A stretch of DNA of 64,000 nucleotides from CAZMBI01 sp964564675 (GCA_964564675.1 CAZMBI010000009.1:22844-86843), one strand, 5' to 3'. Positions 52,196 through 61,190 are shown, numbered from the stretch's first letter. Made by a program: numbers and translations. Notes: generated by a model not told the origin, from the letters alone.

Positions 52196-54031
52196 ATGCA
52201 CCCGTATCGCACGCACCATTGCGCCGAACTGCGCGAAAGCCACGTTGGCGACACTGTGAAACTCTCCGGCTGGGTTCATCGCACGCGCGATCACGGCCAG
52301 CTGGTTTTCGTCGATCTGCGCGATCATTACGGGATCACGCAGTGCGTCGCCGAGTCCGAGCATGCGCTATTTGAGACGCTCACCCATCTGCGCAATGAAA
52401 GCGTGGTCACCATGGTGGGCGAGGTGGTCAGGCGCTCGCCCGATACGATCAATCCCGAATTGCCCACCGGCGATATCGAGTTGCGCATCCATGAATTCCA
52501 CCTGGAATCTGCGGCTGATATGCTGCCCATGCTGGTCAATAATGACGAAGCCGAATTTCCCGAGGCCACGCGACTGGAATATCGCTTTCTCGATTTGCGC
52601 CGCGAACGGCTGCATCGCAATATTATGCTGCGCTCGGATGTGATCACGAGCCTGCGCCGCCGCATGATTGAGCAGGGCTTTCGCGAGTTTCAAACGCCGA
52701 TTCTGACCGCCTCCTCGCCGGAAGGCGCACGCGATTATCTGGTGCCATCCCGGGTGCATCCGGGCAAATTTTATGCGCTGCCGCAGGCGCCGCAAATGTT
52801 CAAACAACTGTTGATGATCTCGGGCTTTGATAAATATTTTCAGATCGCGCCGTGTTTTCGCGATGAGGATGCGCGCGCTGATCGCAGTCCCGGCGAGTTT
52901 TACCAACTCGATGTGGAGATGAGCTTCGTCACGCAAGACGATGTGTTCACAGCGATTGAACCAGTGCTTGAGGGTGTCTTTCGCGAATTTGCCGGTGGCT
53001 GGCAGGTCACGCCGGCGCCGTTTGAGCGCATCGCCTATGCCGATGCTATGCTGCGCTACGGCACCGACAAGCCGGACCTGCGTAACCCGATTGAAATCTG
53101 CGACGCCACCGATATCTGGCAGGGCTCGGGCTTTGGCATTTTCAACAAAGTGATTGAAGGCGGCGGCATCGTGCGCGCCGTGCCGGCACTGGATACGGCG
53201 GACAGACCGCGCAGCTTCTTCGATAAAATGATCGGCTTCGCGCAGGAAAACGGCGCCAAAGGGCTAGCCTATATTATCTATGACGAAAACGGCGAAGGGA
53301 AGGGGCCGATTGCCAAGTTTCTCGCGCCGGAAAAACATCGTGAACTGCAACAGCGAGCCGGACTGAAAGCCGGCGATGCGGTGTTCTTTTCCTCCGGCGA
53401 ACAGGCCGAAGCCGCGCGTATCGCCGGGCTCGTGCGCACCGAAGTGGCAGAGCAGCTTGATTTGATCGCAAAAGATATGTTCCACTTTTGCTGGATTGTC
53501 GACTTCCCGTTTTATGAGTGGAACGAAGATGAAAAGAAAATCGACTTTTCGCACAATCCGTTTTCGATGCCGCAAGGCGGGCTGGAAGCGCTTGAGGAAG
53601 CGGGGGAAGATACCGAGAAACTGCTCGCACTCAAAGCCTTTCAGTATGATATTGTCTGCAACGGCGTCGAGCTATCTTCCGGGGCCATCCGGAATCATCG
53701 TCCCGATTTGATGAAACGGGCGTTTGCCATCGCCGGCTATCCCGAAAGCGTGCTCGAAGCCAAGTTCGGCGCGCTGTGGCGGGCCTTTCATTATGGTGCG
53801 CCGCCGCATGGCGGGATTGCGCCGGGCATCGACCGCATCGTGATGTTGCTGGCGCAAGAGCCCAATATTCGCGAGGTCATCGCTTTCCCGATGAATCAGC
53901 GGGCGGAAGATTTGCTGATGGGCGCGCCGTCGCCGGCCGATGAGAAGCATCTGCGCGAGATTAATATCCAGCTCTCACCCAAGGCGCGCCAGGCGCTCAG
54001 CGAGGCGGACGATTCCACCAGCGCGGCCTGA
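52196..54031 (+). CDS. aspS: Aspartyl-tRNA synthetase
   Basis: The 611-residue bacterial-type AspRS has the N-terminal OB fold (GWVHRTRDHGQLVFVDLRD), motif 2 (FRDEDARADRSPGEFYQLD), a GAD insertion domain and motif 3 (GIAPGIDRIVMLL). Alphaproteobacterial enzymes of this kind are often non-discriminating and work with GatCAB. The AT-rich leader between rnd and aspS holds a possible promoter but no T-box or attenuator that I can see. Confidence 0.95.
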   Translation: MHPYRTHHCAELRESHVGDTVKLSGWVHRTRDHGQLVFVDLRDHYGITQCVAESEHALFETLTHLRNESVVTMVGEVVRRSPDTINPELPTGDIELRIHEFHLESAADMLPMLVNNDEAEFPEATRLEYRFLDLRRERLHRNIMLRSDVITSLRRRMIEQGFREFQTPILTASSPEGARDYLVPSRVHPGKFYALPQAPQMFKQLLMISGFDKYFQIAPCFRDEDARADRSPGEFYQLDVEMSFVTQDDVFTAIEPVLEGVFREFAGGWQVTPAPFERIAYADAMLRYGTDKPDLRNPIEICDATDIWQGSGFGIFNKVIEGGGIVRAVPALDTADRPRSFFDKMIGFAQENGAKGLAYIIYDENGEGKGPIAKFLAPEKHRELQQRAGLKAGDAVFFSSGEQAEAARIAGLVRTEVAEQLDLIAKDMFHFCWIVDFPFYEWNEDEKKIDFSHNPFSMPQGGLEALEEAGEDTEKLLALKAFQYDIVCNGVELSSGAIRNHRPDLMKRAFAIAGYPESVLEAKFGALWRAFHYGAPPHGGIAPGIDRIVMLLAQEPNIREVIAFPMNQRAEDLLMGAPSPADEKHLREINIQLSPKARQALSEADDSTSAA

Positions 54032-54039
54032 GACTGGCG

Positions 54040-55127
54040 ATGGTCGCCGGCACGCATTCCACGCTGAACAATATCCAGATGCTGCGCGCCATCGCCGTGC
54101 TGATGGTGGCGCTGCTGCATCTGGAGCCGTATACGGTGAATCTGTATATGGGGCTGACGCGCTATTTGCTGCCCTTTGGCTATTCCGGGGTCGATCTGTT
54201 TTTCATCATCAGCGGCTTCATCAATTATCATGTCAGTGCCGATCGGATCGGAAAGCCACGCTATGCGCTGCGCTTTCTCATCAAGCGCGCCATTCGTATT
54301 TTCCCAAATTACTGGCTGGTGGTGGCGGTGGCGTATTATCTCACCGTCGAGCACGGCATGCATCCGGCGCCCGGCTATATCCGGCCGCTGGAGTCCGTCT
54401 TGCTGCTGTTCCCGCTGCGCATGCCCGAACATATCATGATTATCGCCTGGACGCTGAATTATGAATTGCTGTTTTATGGCGTGCTGGCCGTGCTCGTCTG
54501 CCTCGGTCGGCGTTTAATCTGGCCGGCGGCGGCGCTTATGTACTGGCGATTGCGCTGGCGCAGACCGAAATGGATCATGCCCATGCCTGGCGGCCCTATG
54601 AGTTTCTGCTGGCGCCCTATCTGCTGCAGTTTTTCGCCGGGATGGGCATTGCCGCACTCGCTCGGCGCGGCCCCATGCCGTGCCCGCGCGCGGCGATTGC
54701 CTTCGGGCTGGTGATGGCGGGGATCACCATCTGGGTGCAGATTGCTATTTATCCGGAAGGCTTCGCCAATCCGTATCATCGCGACTTGCGCGTGTTTATG
54801 TGGCTGTGCGCCTATGGGCCGATCCTGTATGGGCTGGTGGCGCTGGAGCGGCAGGGCGGCTTCACCTGCCGCAACCGCACGGTGTTGCTGCTGGGTGATG
54901 CGTCTTATTCGCTGTATTTATGGTTTATGCCGCTCTTTTTTGCAGCGTTTGCGCTCACCCAGTGGGCAGTCGCACCGGTGATTTCCGCTACCAGCGCGTA
55001 TTTGCTGTTTGCGCCGGTCACCTGGGTGAGTTATCTGTTATTTGGCTGCGCCTGGTATTATTACCTCGAGCGTCCGATGTTGAAACGACTGAACCGATGG
55101 GTGTTAGGAAGGCGGCTCCATGATTAA
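54040..55127 (+). pseudogene. Acyltransferase-3 family membrane protein, frameshifted
   Basis: Two reading frames together encode one acyltransferase-3 protein of about 360 residues. The first (from 54040) gives QMLRAIAVLMVALLHLE and GYSGVDLFFIISGF, then runs out of family sequence after about 54505. The second frame picks up membrane segments from about 54515 (AGGGAYVLAIALAQTE, YLLQFFAGMGIAAL) to 55127. A one-base indel near 54505-54545, in a GGCGGCGGCGC run, explains both. It is either a young pseudogene or a sequencing error. Such enzymes O-acylate surface polysaccharides. Confidence 0.85.
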
Positions 55128-55374
55128 CATCGCAGCGGATATGGTGGGTATTTTCGGCGTCAGCCTGATTGTGCTGGCCTATTTTCTCATCAGTTCCGAC
55201 CGCTTAAGCGGTAAAGACCCGCGCTATCACCTGCTGAACCTGATCGGCGCCATCGCGATTTTGCTCTCCCTTTTGGTACACTGGAACCTGCCATCTTTTA
55301 TCATCGAAGTGGTGTGGATTGCAGTCAGCCTCTACGGTCTGTGGCGGCACTGGAAACGCCCGCGCGCGCACTGA
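55120..55374 (+). CDS. Small CBU_0592-family membrane protein
   Basis: The 84-residue protein has two or three membrane segments: MVGIFGVSLIVLAYFLIS, LLNLIGAIAILLSLLVHW and FIIEVVWIAVSLYGLW. The pattern matches the CBU_0592 domain, of unknown function, common in proteobacteria. It overlaps the acyltransferase end by eight bases, so it likely shares its transcript. Confidence 0.8.
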   Translation: MINIAADMVGIFGVSLIVLAYFLISSDRLSGKDPRYHLLNLIGAIAILLSLLVHWNLPSFIIEVVWIAVSLYGLWRHWKRPRAH

Positions 55375-55376
55375 TA

Positions 55377-55405
55377 TTGACGATAAAATGTCATAAAAAT
55401 ATCGC
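55377..55405 (+). promoter_or_regulatory. Weak direct-repeat box ahead of the M48-like gene
   Basis: TTGACGA-TAAA-ATGTCAT is followed by AAAA and ATATCGC: one good half-site (TCAT at 55391) and poor ones 11 bases either side. Candidate -10 hexamers are TACCCT (55428, after TGC) and TATTAT (55433). The same TTGACGA-N4-ATG(T/A)CAT layout is read on the minus strand at 59938-59954. Confidence 0.35.
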
Positions 55406-55452
55406 ATTCTCAACGTCTCGGCCGTGCTACCCTATTATAGAAAGGGTGTTGT

Positions 55453-56373
55453 ATGTCGCGCGCTGAGTTTCATAAAGAGTTTCAGAAAGCGTTGGAAGAA
55501 AAATTGATGCAGCTTTTTGATGCGCGCAGCATTGAAAGTGGTCCGCTGTATGATGCCATCGCGGAGCTGGCCCAAAAAGGCGATATGAAGCCGCCACGGT
55601 TGCTGCTGTCGAAATCCGGGATTCCCCAGGCGGCTGCTTTGATCAATGCCGGTCCGAATCAGGGGCGAATATTGTTGACACAAGGCTTGCTCGATAGCTT
55701 CGGTATCACACCGCAGAATCCGACGTCACGTGAGTTCACGGCTATCGTAGCGCATGAGTTGGGGCATTCGAAACTAGGCCAGAAGGATGTGTATGCTAAG
55801 CGATTATTGCCCATGTTCGGCCTGCCGGCAGCGCTGGTGGCGGGTCGGCATACCTGGCTTGCTTTTCAGGAGCATAGCCCGGAGGAAGAAGCTCGCAGCT
55901 ATGCCAACCGGCTTATCATACATCTTGCTTCCGATGGGTTGCTGGCAGCGGGCGGTTATGTGGCAGGCAGTAAACTGGCCGCGCACAATTCCGTTCAATC
56001 GGAGTTTTTCTGCGACCGTTTTGCCGCTAAGCTGGTGGGCCCGGAAGCAATTATTGCGTCATTAAAAACAATCGACAAATCGATACGCGATCCAAAAATT
56101 ATCAACTCCGCGGCCAATAGTGATCCACTTAAAGCGATGACGTATCATAATAAAGGTGGGAGCACAGTATGGGACACGCTGAAGAACTGGCATACCCGGC
56201 ATATGCATGCACACCCTTCGTTACAGCAGCGAGTGCAGGCTTTGCAAAAAGAATTTGGCATCGGGGAGTCGCTGGCACGAAGTGCCAGCACAGTTACACA
56301 AGCCGCCAGCGCGGTTGTCTCCGATGCATCGCATGCGGGCAGGCTGGTGGAGGTGCTAAGCCGAATCCGTTGA
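55453..56373 (+). CDS. M48-like zinc metallopeptidase, cytoplasmic or effector-like
   Basis: The 306-residue protein has the gluzincin motif HELGH at 101-105 (IVAHELGHSKLGQKD) and a third-ligand glutamate in QSEFFCDRFAAKLVG (Glu184), the arrangement of M48 peptidases. Two moderately hydrophobic stretches lie between (about 118-130, 160-175). Unlike HtpX or Ste24, it has no N-terminal membrane anchors. A repeat-poor C-terminal helical tail (about 245-306) is unrecognised. It converges with the 503-aa gene. Confidence 0.8.
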   Translation: MSRAEFHKEFQKALEEKLMQLFDARSIESGPLYDAIAELAQKGDMKPPRLLLSKSGIPQAAALINAGPNQGRILLTQGLLDSFGITPQNPTSREFTAIVAHELGHSKLGQKDVYAKRLLPMFGLPAALVAGRHTWLAFQEHSPEEEARSYANRLIIHLASDGLLAAGGYVAGSKLAAHNSVQSEFFCDRFAAKLVGPEAIIASLKTIDKSIRDPKIINSAANSDPLKAMTYHNKGGSTVWDTLKNWHTRHMHAHPSLQQRVQALQKEFGIGESLARSASTVTQAASAVVSDASHAGRLVEVLSRIR

Positions 56374-56459
56374 GCCATACGCGCTGTTTGTCATCCGTAT
56401 GCCATACGTTCTGCCTAACTTCACCAGGAAAGAGACAAGGAAGCAGAGCATCACAGGGG

Positions 56460-57971
56460 TTAGCGCGCCGGCGCCGGGGCCTGTTCGCGCTGCTGCGCGG
56501 GCAGCCAGGGGCTCTGGCCGAGGCGCTCGATGCGCTGGTTGACTTCCTCAATAATCCGGCTGGCCTGAATCTCGCCGTCCTCCACATCCTTCTGGGTGGA
56601 AAGATAGGTCGCCATTTGCTGCAGAATATCCGCGCGCTGTTCTTTGGGGAACGGCAGCAGCGATTGCGCGGCCAGCGCATACATTTTTTCGTATTCATCG
56701 GCTTGTTCGAACGAGGGGTCACGATTTTTAGAGGACGCGGCCGTAAGTACGGCGGCAGCAAGTGATGCTGTACCTGTCACGGCAGAAAAATACGGTGATA
56801 TTTTCCCTCCCCAGAAGGTATGTGAAATGGTTTTGAGGCGTTTAAGTTCTCCTATGCCCTTACGTATTTCCACTGCACGTTCCAGCGATTTGCTTGGCAT
56901 ACGTTTCATCGACGAACTTTTAGACAGTTCTTCCAACTCGGATTGTAGTTGCTGCATTGTACTACCTTTGTATTTTCCTCCGTTCTGCCTCCATACACGC
57001 ATTTTCTTATTTTCTTCAAATGAGTCAGTCAGGTTAAGCAGACCATAAAAACTGCTGGAGACTCCCTTGAAACGCATGGGTGAATAAAAGACAAAATCGA
57101 ATACGCCTTTCGGTGCTTCCAGCGGATGTTGAAGATAATAGTGCAAGTCTTTATTGTCTTCCTGCTGCTTATTTTTTGTTTCAGGAATCAGCACCACACC
57201 GGCAGAACCGCTGGTTCCGATCACTCCTTGTAATATGCGGCTGATACCTGCCCCCGAACGTTGATAATCGCCTATGCCTGATCGCAGGTTACTTAGTCCG
57301 CTGAGCGCTCCTATACTGTAGGTAATATCGACCGGATGGCGGGAAACGAAATATTCAATTTTCTCAAAAGTATTGCGCTGAGGTTTGTCCGGTACGGTTT
57401 GTGGAAGCGCTATCCCGTTCGCCTCCATATAGGCCTGTGTATCCCGAAATATCTGATCGAAATCGATTTCACCTTTGCCGTTGCCATAGATAGCAATCAG
57501 ACTGTTGGCCAACGCAAAGCCGGCCCCAGTAAATACACGATTCCAGTCTTTCTGCGCCCAGCCGGCGGCAGCGGTGGCGCCGCTGGCTATCATGGAAAAC
57601 CGCCCTGACCACTTCAAACTATCACGCCGTAGGTTCTCCTTCACCAGGTCGATGGCACCCGCAACATTATACTGCACATCACTGGGAGATAGCAGTCCTT
57701 GTTCCTGAAGCAGGCGCAGCAAGTGTTGCTGGCGTTCCTGGTTTAGCTCGCTGACTACCAGTATATGCTTGCCTTGCCAGACATCGATGAACAGATCGGT
57801 GAAGCCATGTGCACGCAGTTGATTGGGCAGATCGGCGAGTGCCCCTTGCGGTGTACTGTCTTGTGCCACCAGACGTGCCCGGAACGTGCCGCCCGCCTCA
57901 TCCTCAATGACGGCGGATAAGGCAGCGGCTCTCAGTTTACCGTTGTGCTGCACCTGTGAGACAGTAGTCAC
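56460..57971 (-). CDS. Hypothetical protein, 503 aa
   Basis: I do not recognise this protein. The start is a GTG with a CGGAG site seven bases upstream. Residues 1-90 could be a small alpha/beta domain (FTDLFIDVWQGKHILVV); 115-165 is a hydrophobic Ala/Gly-rich region (FSMIASGATAAAGWA, FTGAGFALANSLIAIYG); another lies near 395-415 (FSAVTGTASLAAAVLTAA). The C-terminus is Gln/Glu-rich with helices. Layout is similar in kind to the 523-aa gene product at 8948, with hydrophobic pieces in an otherwise polar chain. It is preceded by the shared box. Confidence 0.7.
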   Translation of the reverse strand: MTTVSQVQHNGKLRAAALSAVIEDEAGGTFRARLVAQDSTPQGALADLPNQLRAHGFTDLFIDVWQGKHILVVSELNQERQQHLLRLLQEQGLLSPSDVQYNVAGAIDLVKENLRRDSLKWSGRFSMIASGATAAAGWAQKDWNRVFTGAGFALANSLIAIYGNGKGEIDFDQIFRDTQAYMEANGIALPQTVPDKPQRNTFEKIEYFVSRHPVDITYSIGALSGLSNLRSGIGDYQRSGAGISRILQGVIGTSGSAGVVLIPETKNKQQEDNKDLHYYLQHPLEAPKGVFDFVFYSPMRFKGVSSSFYGLLNLTDSFEENKKMRVWRQNGGKYKGSTMQQLQSELEELSKSSSMKRMPSKSLERAVEIRKGIGELKRLKTISHTFWGGKISPYFSAVTGTASLAAAVLTAASSKNRDPSFEQADEYEKMYALAAQSLLPFPKEQRADILQQMATYLSTQKDVEDGEIQASRIIEEVNQRIERLGQSPWLPAQQREQAPAPAR

Positions 57972-58007
57972 TATTTCTCCGTTTCGGCTTACAAAAAAGC
58001 TTTTATT

Positions 58008-58041
58008 AGATTAACAGCCGAATATGAGGGTTTTGTGACAA
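58008..58041 (-). promoter_or_regulatory. PhoB-like direct-repeat box plus -10 (minus strand)
   Basis: Minus-strand TTGTCAC-AAAA-CCCTCAT has TCAC at 58038-58035 and TCAT at 58027-58024, period 11. Ten bases later comes TAATCT (58013-58008) with a TGT extension; TAATAA five bases further is an alternative. It points at the 503-aa gene, 37 bases downstream. Confidence 0.5.
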
Positions 58042-58069
58042 CGAGTGCCTTTTTTATCAACGTTCTGAT

Positions 58070-59827
58070 TTAACGGCTTATATCACGTTCCTGGCCAAAT
58101 AAATCCGAGCCAATCAGCGTATGAATATCGCTAAGCTCTTTGTTTTCCATCAGTTTTTTTACTCGCCCCAGCTTGGTCGTCGTTTTGTTTATGGCCTGAG
58201 TGATTTTATCTAAATATTCGCCTATGTCGCCTGTCTGATCACCGGTAAAAAGTTGTTTTCTGTCTTCGGGGTAATGGTTTCGCAACGCCCGATGAATAAG
58301 TGGATAATATACTTCAATATTATTGGTCGTGTCTTTAATATCAACTTCCCCATAAAATGGGGCTCTCAGGCTGGAAAAAACGTTAGAATTTGTACGCGGG
58401 TATAAAATCTGATTCAGATCTTTATTAACCGTACGCATGACAATTGCTTCCGGCAGTGTAACCTGTTCCAGAACCCTGTTCATGGTATCAAGGCGATCTT
58501 TTTCAGGAATCATGGCTGCAAACGAAAGCACATCCGTTGGAACCAGTCGTCTATCCTTCGACCGCTTCCATCCCTCATCCTTATCGTAATAAATCTGATG
58601 TGTGAGCAGATAAGACTCACCGTTGTCATCAACCGCCTGCTTATAGCCGATAAAACTAATCGCATAGGGGGTATTGCGATCAGGCAATGAGTATTTTGCT
58701 TCATAATGAAAATCATCGGCTGCGGTTACCTGTCCATTCCTATTTTTTGACCGCTTGCTTAAGAATCCGGTAGTTTTCTTGTCTATATCAGTAATGCATC
58801 CATTAACCTCTTTTCCTGTGTGCAGCGCATCTAGATTCTGATCCGGATTTTTCTGGTAATATAATTCCTTCACATTGCCATGAATAATGTTAATGGCTCC
58901 TTTTTCAACAACGCCTATTTCTTCCAGATTCTTTATCAGACGACGCGAAAGAGTGATCGCCTCTTCATCCATATCGATCAGATTGATTCTGGCTCCGGTT
59001 TCCAGATGGAGCAGAATACCGGTCGCGGGTATGGCGCCGCTCCCCGCAAAGGTAATATGTTTATTGTCCAGATATTCCACGTTGTGTTCCAGTGAATTAG
59101 ATCCGTTCAGCACGTCAATTAATCCGGATGCTGCTACCTTTATCTTCTCAATACCTGCTGTGATAGAGTCTTTCTCTGTCTCACTATGCGGGGGCAAGTC
59201 ATCGACTCGCAGGAAGGCCGGATACATCGGGTCTTTGATTAGCTGTATCTCGGCATTAATGAGCTTGTCATAATTACCGGCGTAGGGAAAACCGGCAGCA
59301 ATATCACGGAATTTTTTCAGTTTCTCCAGTTTGCTGGGTTGACCTGTAAGTTTGTTTGTTTCAATAAAACTGGATTTCTCCATCCGTTCGCTTAATAAAA
59401 GCGAGTGATGCTTTTCCATCATGCGCTGATAGGCCGCCAGCGTATTTCGCATCACGTCTATTTTGTCTGCAATCGACGGATCATCAAATCGCGCAAGCAC
59501 CTTATCGACGACAGATGGGTCTGAGAATTTGGCACGTATAATCGAAAATAACAGATTTCTGGCGCTGTCTATTGCTTCGTTTGGATAGAGGTCGTTATTA
59601 TCTCCTGACTGAGCAGCTTTTTGCCGCTCTGCCTGTAACTGCTCGAACACACTGGGGCGAATATCGGCTTTGGTACCATTTGAATCGTAGCCTTTTGGGG
59701 GATATTGTGCCAGCGATTCCCAATCCTTATCTGTTAATACATCCTTGCCAAACAGTTCAGATAGGATTTTGGCTGCGTTCCATTCTGTCATAGAGGTTTT
59801 ATCTGATGGTGTCTGGGTCATATGCAC
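58070..59827 (-). CDS. Nicotianamine synthase-like protein, 585 aa
   Basis: The middle of the protein carries two family marks of nicotianamine synthases in the right order: FPYAGNYDKLINAE (180-193), matching the plant pattern F-P-Y-x-x-N-Y-x-x-L-x-x-x-E, and the SAM-binding ITFAGSGAIPATGILL (258-273) followed by INLIDMDEEAITLSRRLI (281-298). Such enzymes transfer aminocarboxypropyl groups from SAM to make metal chelators. Plant and archaeal forms are about 270-330 aa; here about 150 residues precede and 250 follow, without recognised domains. No partner dehydrogenase or exporter is adjacent. The gene is AT-richer than its surroundings, suggesting acquisition. Confidence 0.72.
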   Translation of the reverse strand: MHMTQTPSDKTSMTEWNAAKILSELFGKDVLTDKDWESLAQYPPKGYDSNGTKADIRPSVFEQLQAERQKAAQSGDNNDLYPNEAIDSARNLLFSIIRAKFSDPSVVDKVLARFDDPSIADKIDVMRNTLAAYQRMMEKHHSLLLSERMEKSSFIETNKLTGQPSKLEKLKKFRDIAAGFPYAGNYDKLINAEIQLIKDPMYPAFLRVDDLPPHSETEKDSITAGIEKIKVAASGLIDVLNGSNSLEHNVEYLDNKHITFAGSGAIPATGILLHLETGARINLIDMDEEAITLSRRLIKNLEEIGVVEKGAINIIHGNVKELYYQKNPDQNLDALHTGKEVNGCITDIDKKTTGFLSKRSKNRNGQVTAADDFHYEAKYSLPDRNTPYAISFIGYKQAVDDNGESYLLTHQIYYDKDEGWKRSKDRRLVPTDVLSFAAMIPEKDRLDTMNRVLEQVTLPEAIVMRTVNKDLNQILYPRTNSNVFSSLRAPFYGEVDIKDTTNNIEVYYPLIHRALRNHYPEDRKQLFTGDQTGDIGEYLDKITQAINKTTTKLGRVKKLMENKELSDIHTLIGSDLFGQERDISR

Positions 59828-59937
59828 ATTATGTAGGTTAAACCGGATAGATTAAGATTTTCAGAATAAGTCTTAACCAGGAGCGTATGATACAATTGCG
59901 AATTAATTGCAATCGCAAACTGGCCAGGAAGCAGGAA

Positions 59938-59954
59938 TGTCATCGAATCGTCAA
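59938..59954. promoter_or_regulatory. Direct-repeat box, ambiguous orientation
   Basis: TGTCATCGAATCGTCA is identical to 39392-39407 and has TCAT/TCAA with an 11-bp period on the plus strand. The nearest gene start is the minus-strand nicotianamine-synthase-like gene 111 bases away, and no plus-strand gene follows. Read on the minus strand it is TTGACGA-TTCG-ATGACAT, close to the site at 55377. Confidence 0.4.
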
Positions 59955-59970
59955 AAAAAGCCGGTATTTG

Positions 59971-61122
59971 CTAAAAATAGCTTAACCAGCGTTGCTCCCG
60001 ATGTGCCTGTTTATAGTCCAGAAACCAGCGGCATAGTGCGTAAAGCAGCGGCGTGAGGGCAGCAGCGGTGAGCCAGATAAAGCTGACCGATTCAAATCCA
60101 TAGCGTTCGCCCTGATTGGCGCCCAATGTCTCCAGCGCCATGAGATAGAGCAGGTGGATCAGGTATAAATGGCTGACATAGAAGAACAACGGTGCGCGCC
60201 CGAAGGTGACAAGGGGGCGCATCCAGTGTGGCTCGCGCGCCTGAAGCCACTCAAACCAAGCGAGGATCAGCGCCGCCAGCCCTAATGTTGCCAGGAGGAA
60301 CAGCAGCGACGGCGGGTATTTGGTTAGATTGAGAAATGACAGGGCACTCAGCAGACCGCTTTCCATCGCCTGCCAGCCCTGCGTCTCGCCATACAGGTTG
60401 GTGGCGCGGAGGATGACAAACAGCGCCAGCATTGCCAGGCCGCCGACTATCAGAATGCGGCGGCGGTCGGTTTCCGACAAGCCGAACAACCGCCCGCTTG
60501 CATACCCCAGCGCGATGACGCCTATCCATGGCAGTAGTGGATAGGAGGTGCGGGCACTGATACTGTCCGTCAGCGGTATGATACTGCGGTCATACAGAAT
60601 CGCCCAGGGGATAAACCACGGCGAATCATGGGCGAATGCCATGGATGCCAGCATGTTATGGCCACAGACGATCACCAGACCGAGGGCAATGATCACCGGC
60701 ATCGGCAGCCAGATGAGGGCGCTCAGCGTGATCATGCTCAGGCCGATAACCCAAATGACCTGCAAAAAGATCATGGTCGGCGGAATCTGGAACCGCCAGG
60801 CGAAGGTGATCACCGTTATTTCCAGTGCGACAAGAAACAGGCCACGCGCTAATAAATAGCGGGATAGTGCGCGACGACTTGCCTGTTTCTGCCCGTACAG
60901 ATACGCCGATAAGCCGCTTAAGAAAACAAACACTGGTGCACAGATATGAGCAGTCAGGCGGGTGGCGGCCAGCTCCGGCGCAGTCGCCGTTATATCCATC
61001 GGGTCACCGACTTGCAGATGCAAATAGAAAAATTCACGCACATGATCGACCAGCATCAACAAGATGACCACACCGCGTAGGGCATCGATGGCGAGGATGC
61101 GGGAGCTATGATTGAGACTCAT
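59971..61122 (-). CDS. DUF1624 membrane protein (HGSNAT-like acyltransferase family)
   Basis: The 383-residue protein has about ten membrane segments. The N-terminus RILAIDALRGVVILLMLVDHVREFF has the R-G and D-H signature of the DUF1624/heparan-alpha-glucosaminide N-acetyltransferase catalytic family, followed by LTAHICAPVFVFLSGLSAYL. Members acylate sugars or related substrates across membranes. It is distinct from the acyltransferase at 54040. Confidence 0.85.
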   Translation of the reverse strand: MSLNHSSRILAIDALRGVVILLMLVDHVREFFYLHLQVGDPMDITATAPELAATRLTAHICAPVFVFLSGLSAYLYGQKQASRRALSRYLLARGLFLVALEITVITFAWRFQIPPTMIFLQVIWVIGLSMITLSALIWLPMPVIIALGLVIVCGHNMLASMAFAHDSPWFIPWAILYDRSIIPLTDSISARTSYPLLPWIGVIALGYASGRLFGLSETDRRRILIVGGLAMLALFVILRATNLYGETQGWQAMESGLLSALSFLNLTKYPPSLLFLLATLGLAALILAWFEWLQAREPHWMRPLVTFGRAPLFFYVSHLYLIHLLYLMALETLGANQGERYGFESVSFIWLTAAALTPLLYALCRWFLDYKQAHREQRWLSYF

Positions 61123-61190
61123 TCGCTTTTACATAGCAGGTTTACTACGATAGTAAAGCCCGGACTGGCATTCGCTGGAGGGGCTCGGCC

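Noticed and set aside
54040..54714. A separate 224-aa protein
   Set aside because: Its last 65 residues are Arg/Pro/Trp-rich out-of-frame sequence; the family continues in the next frame.
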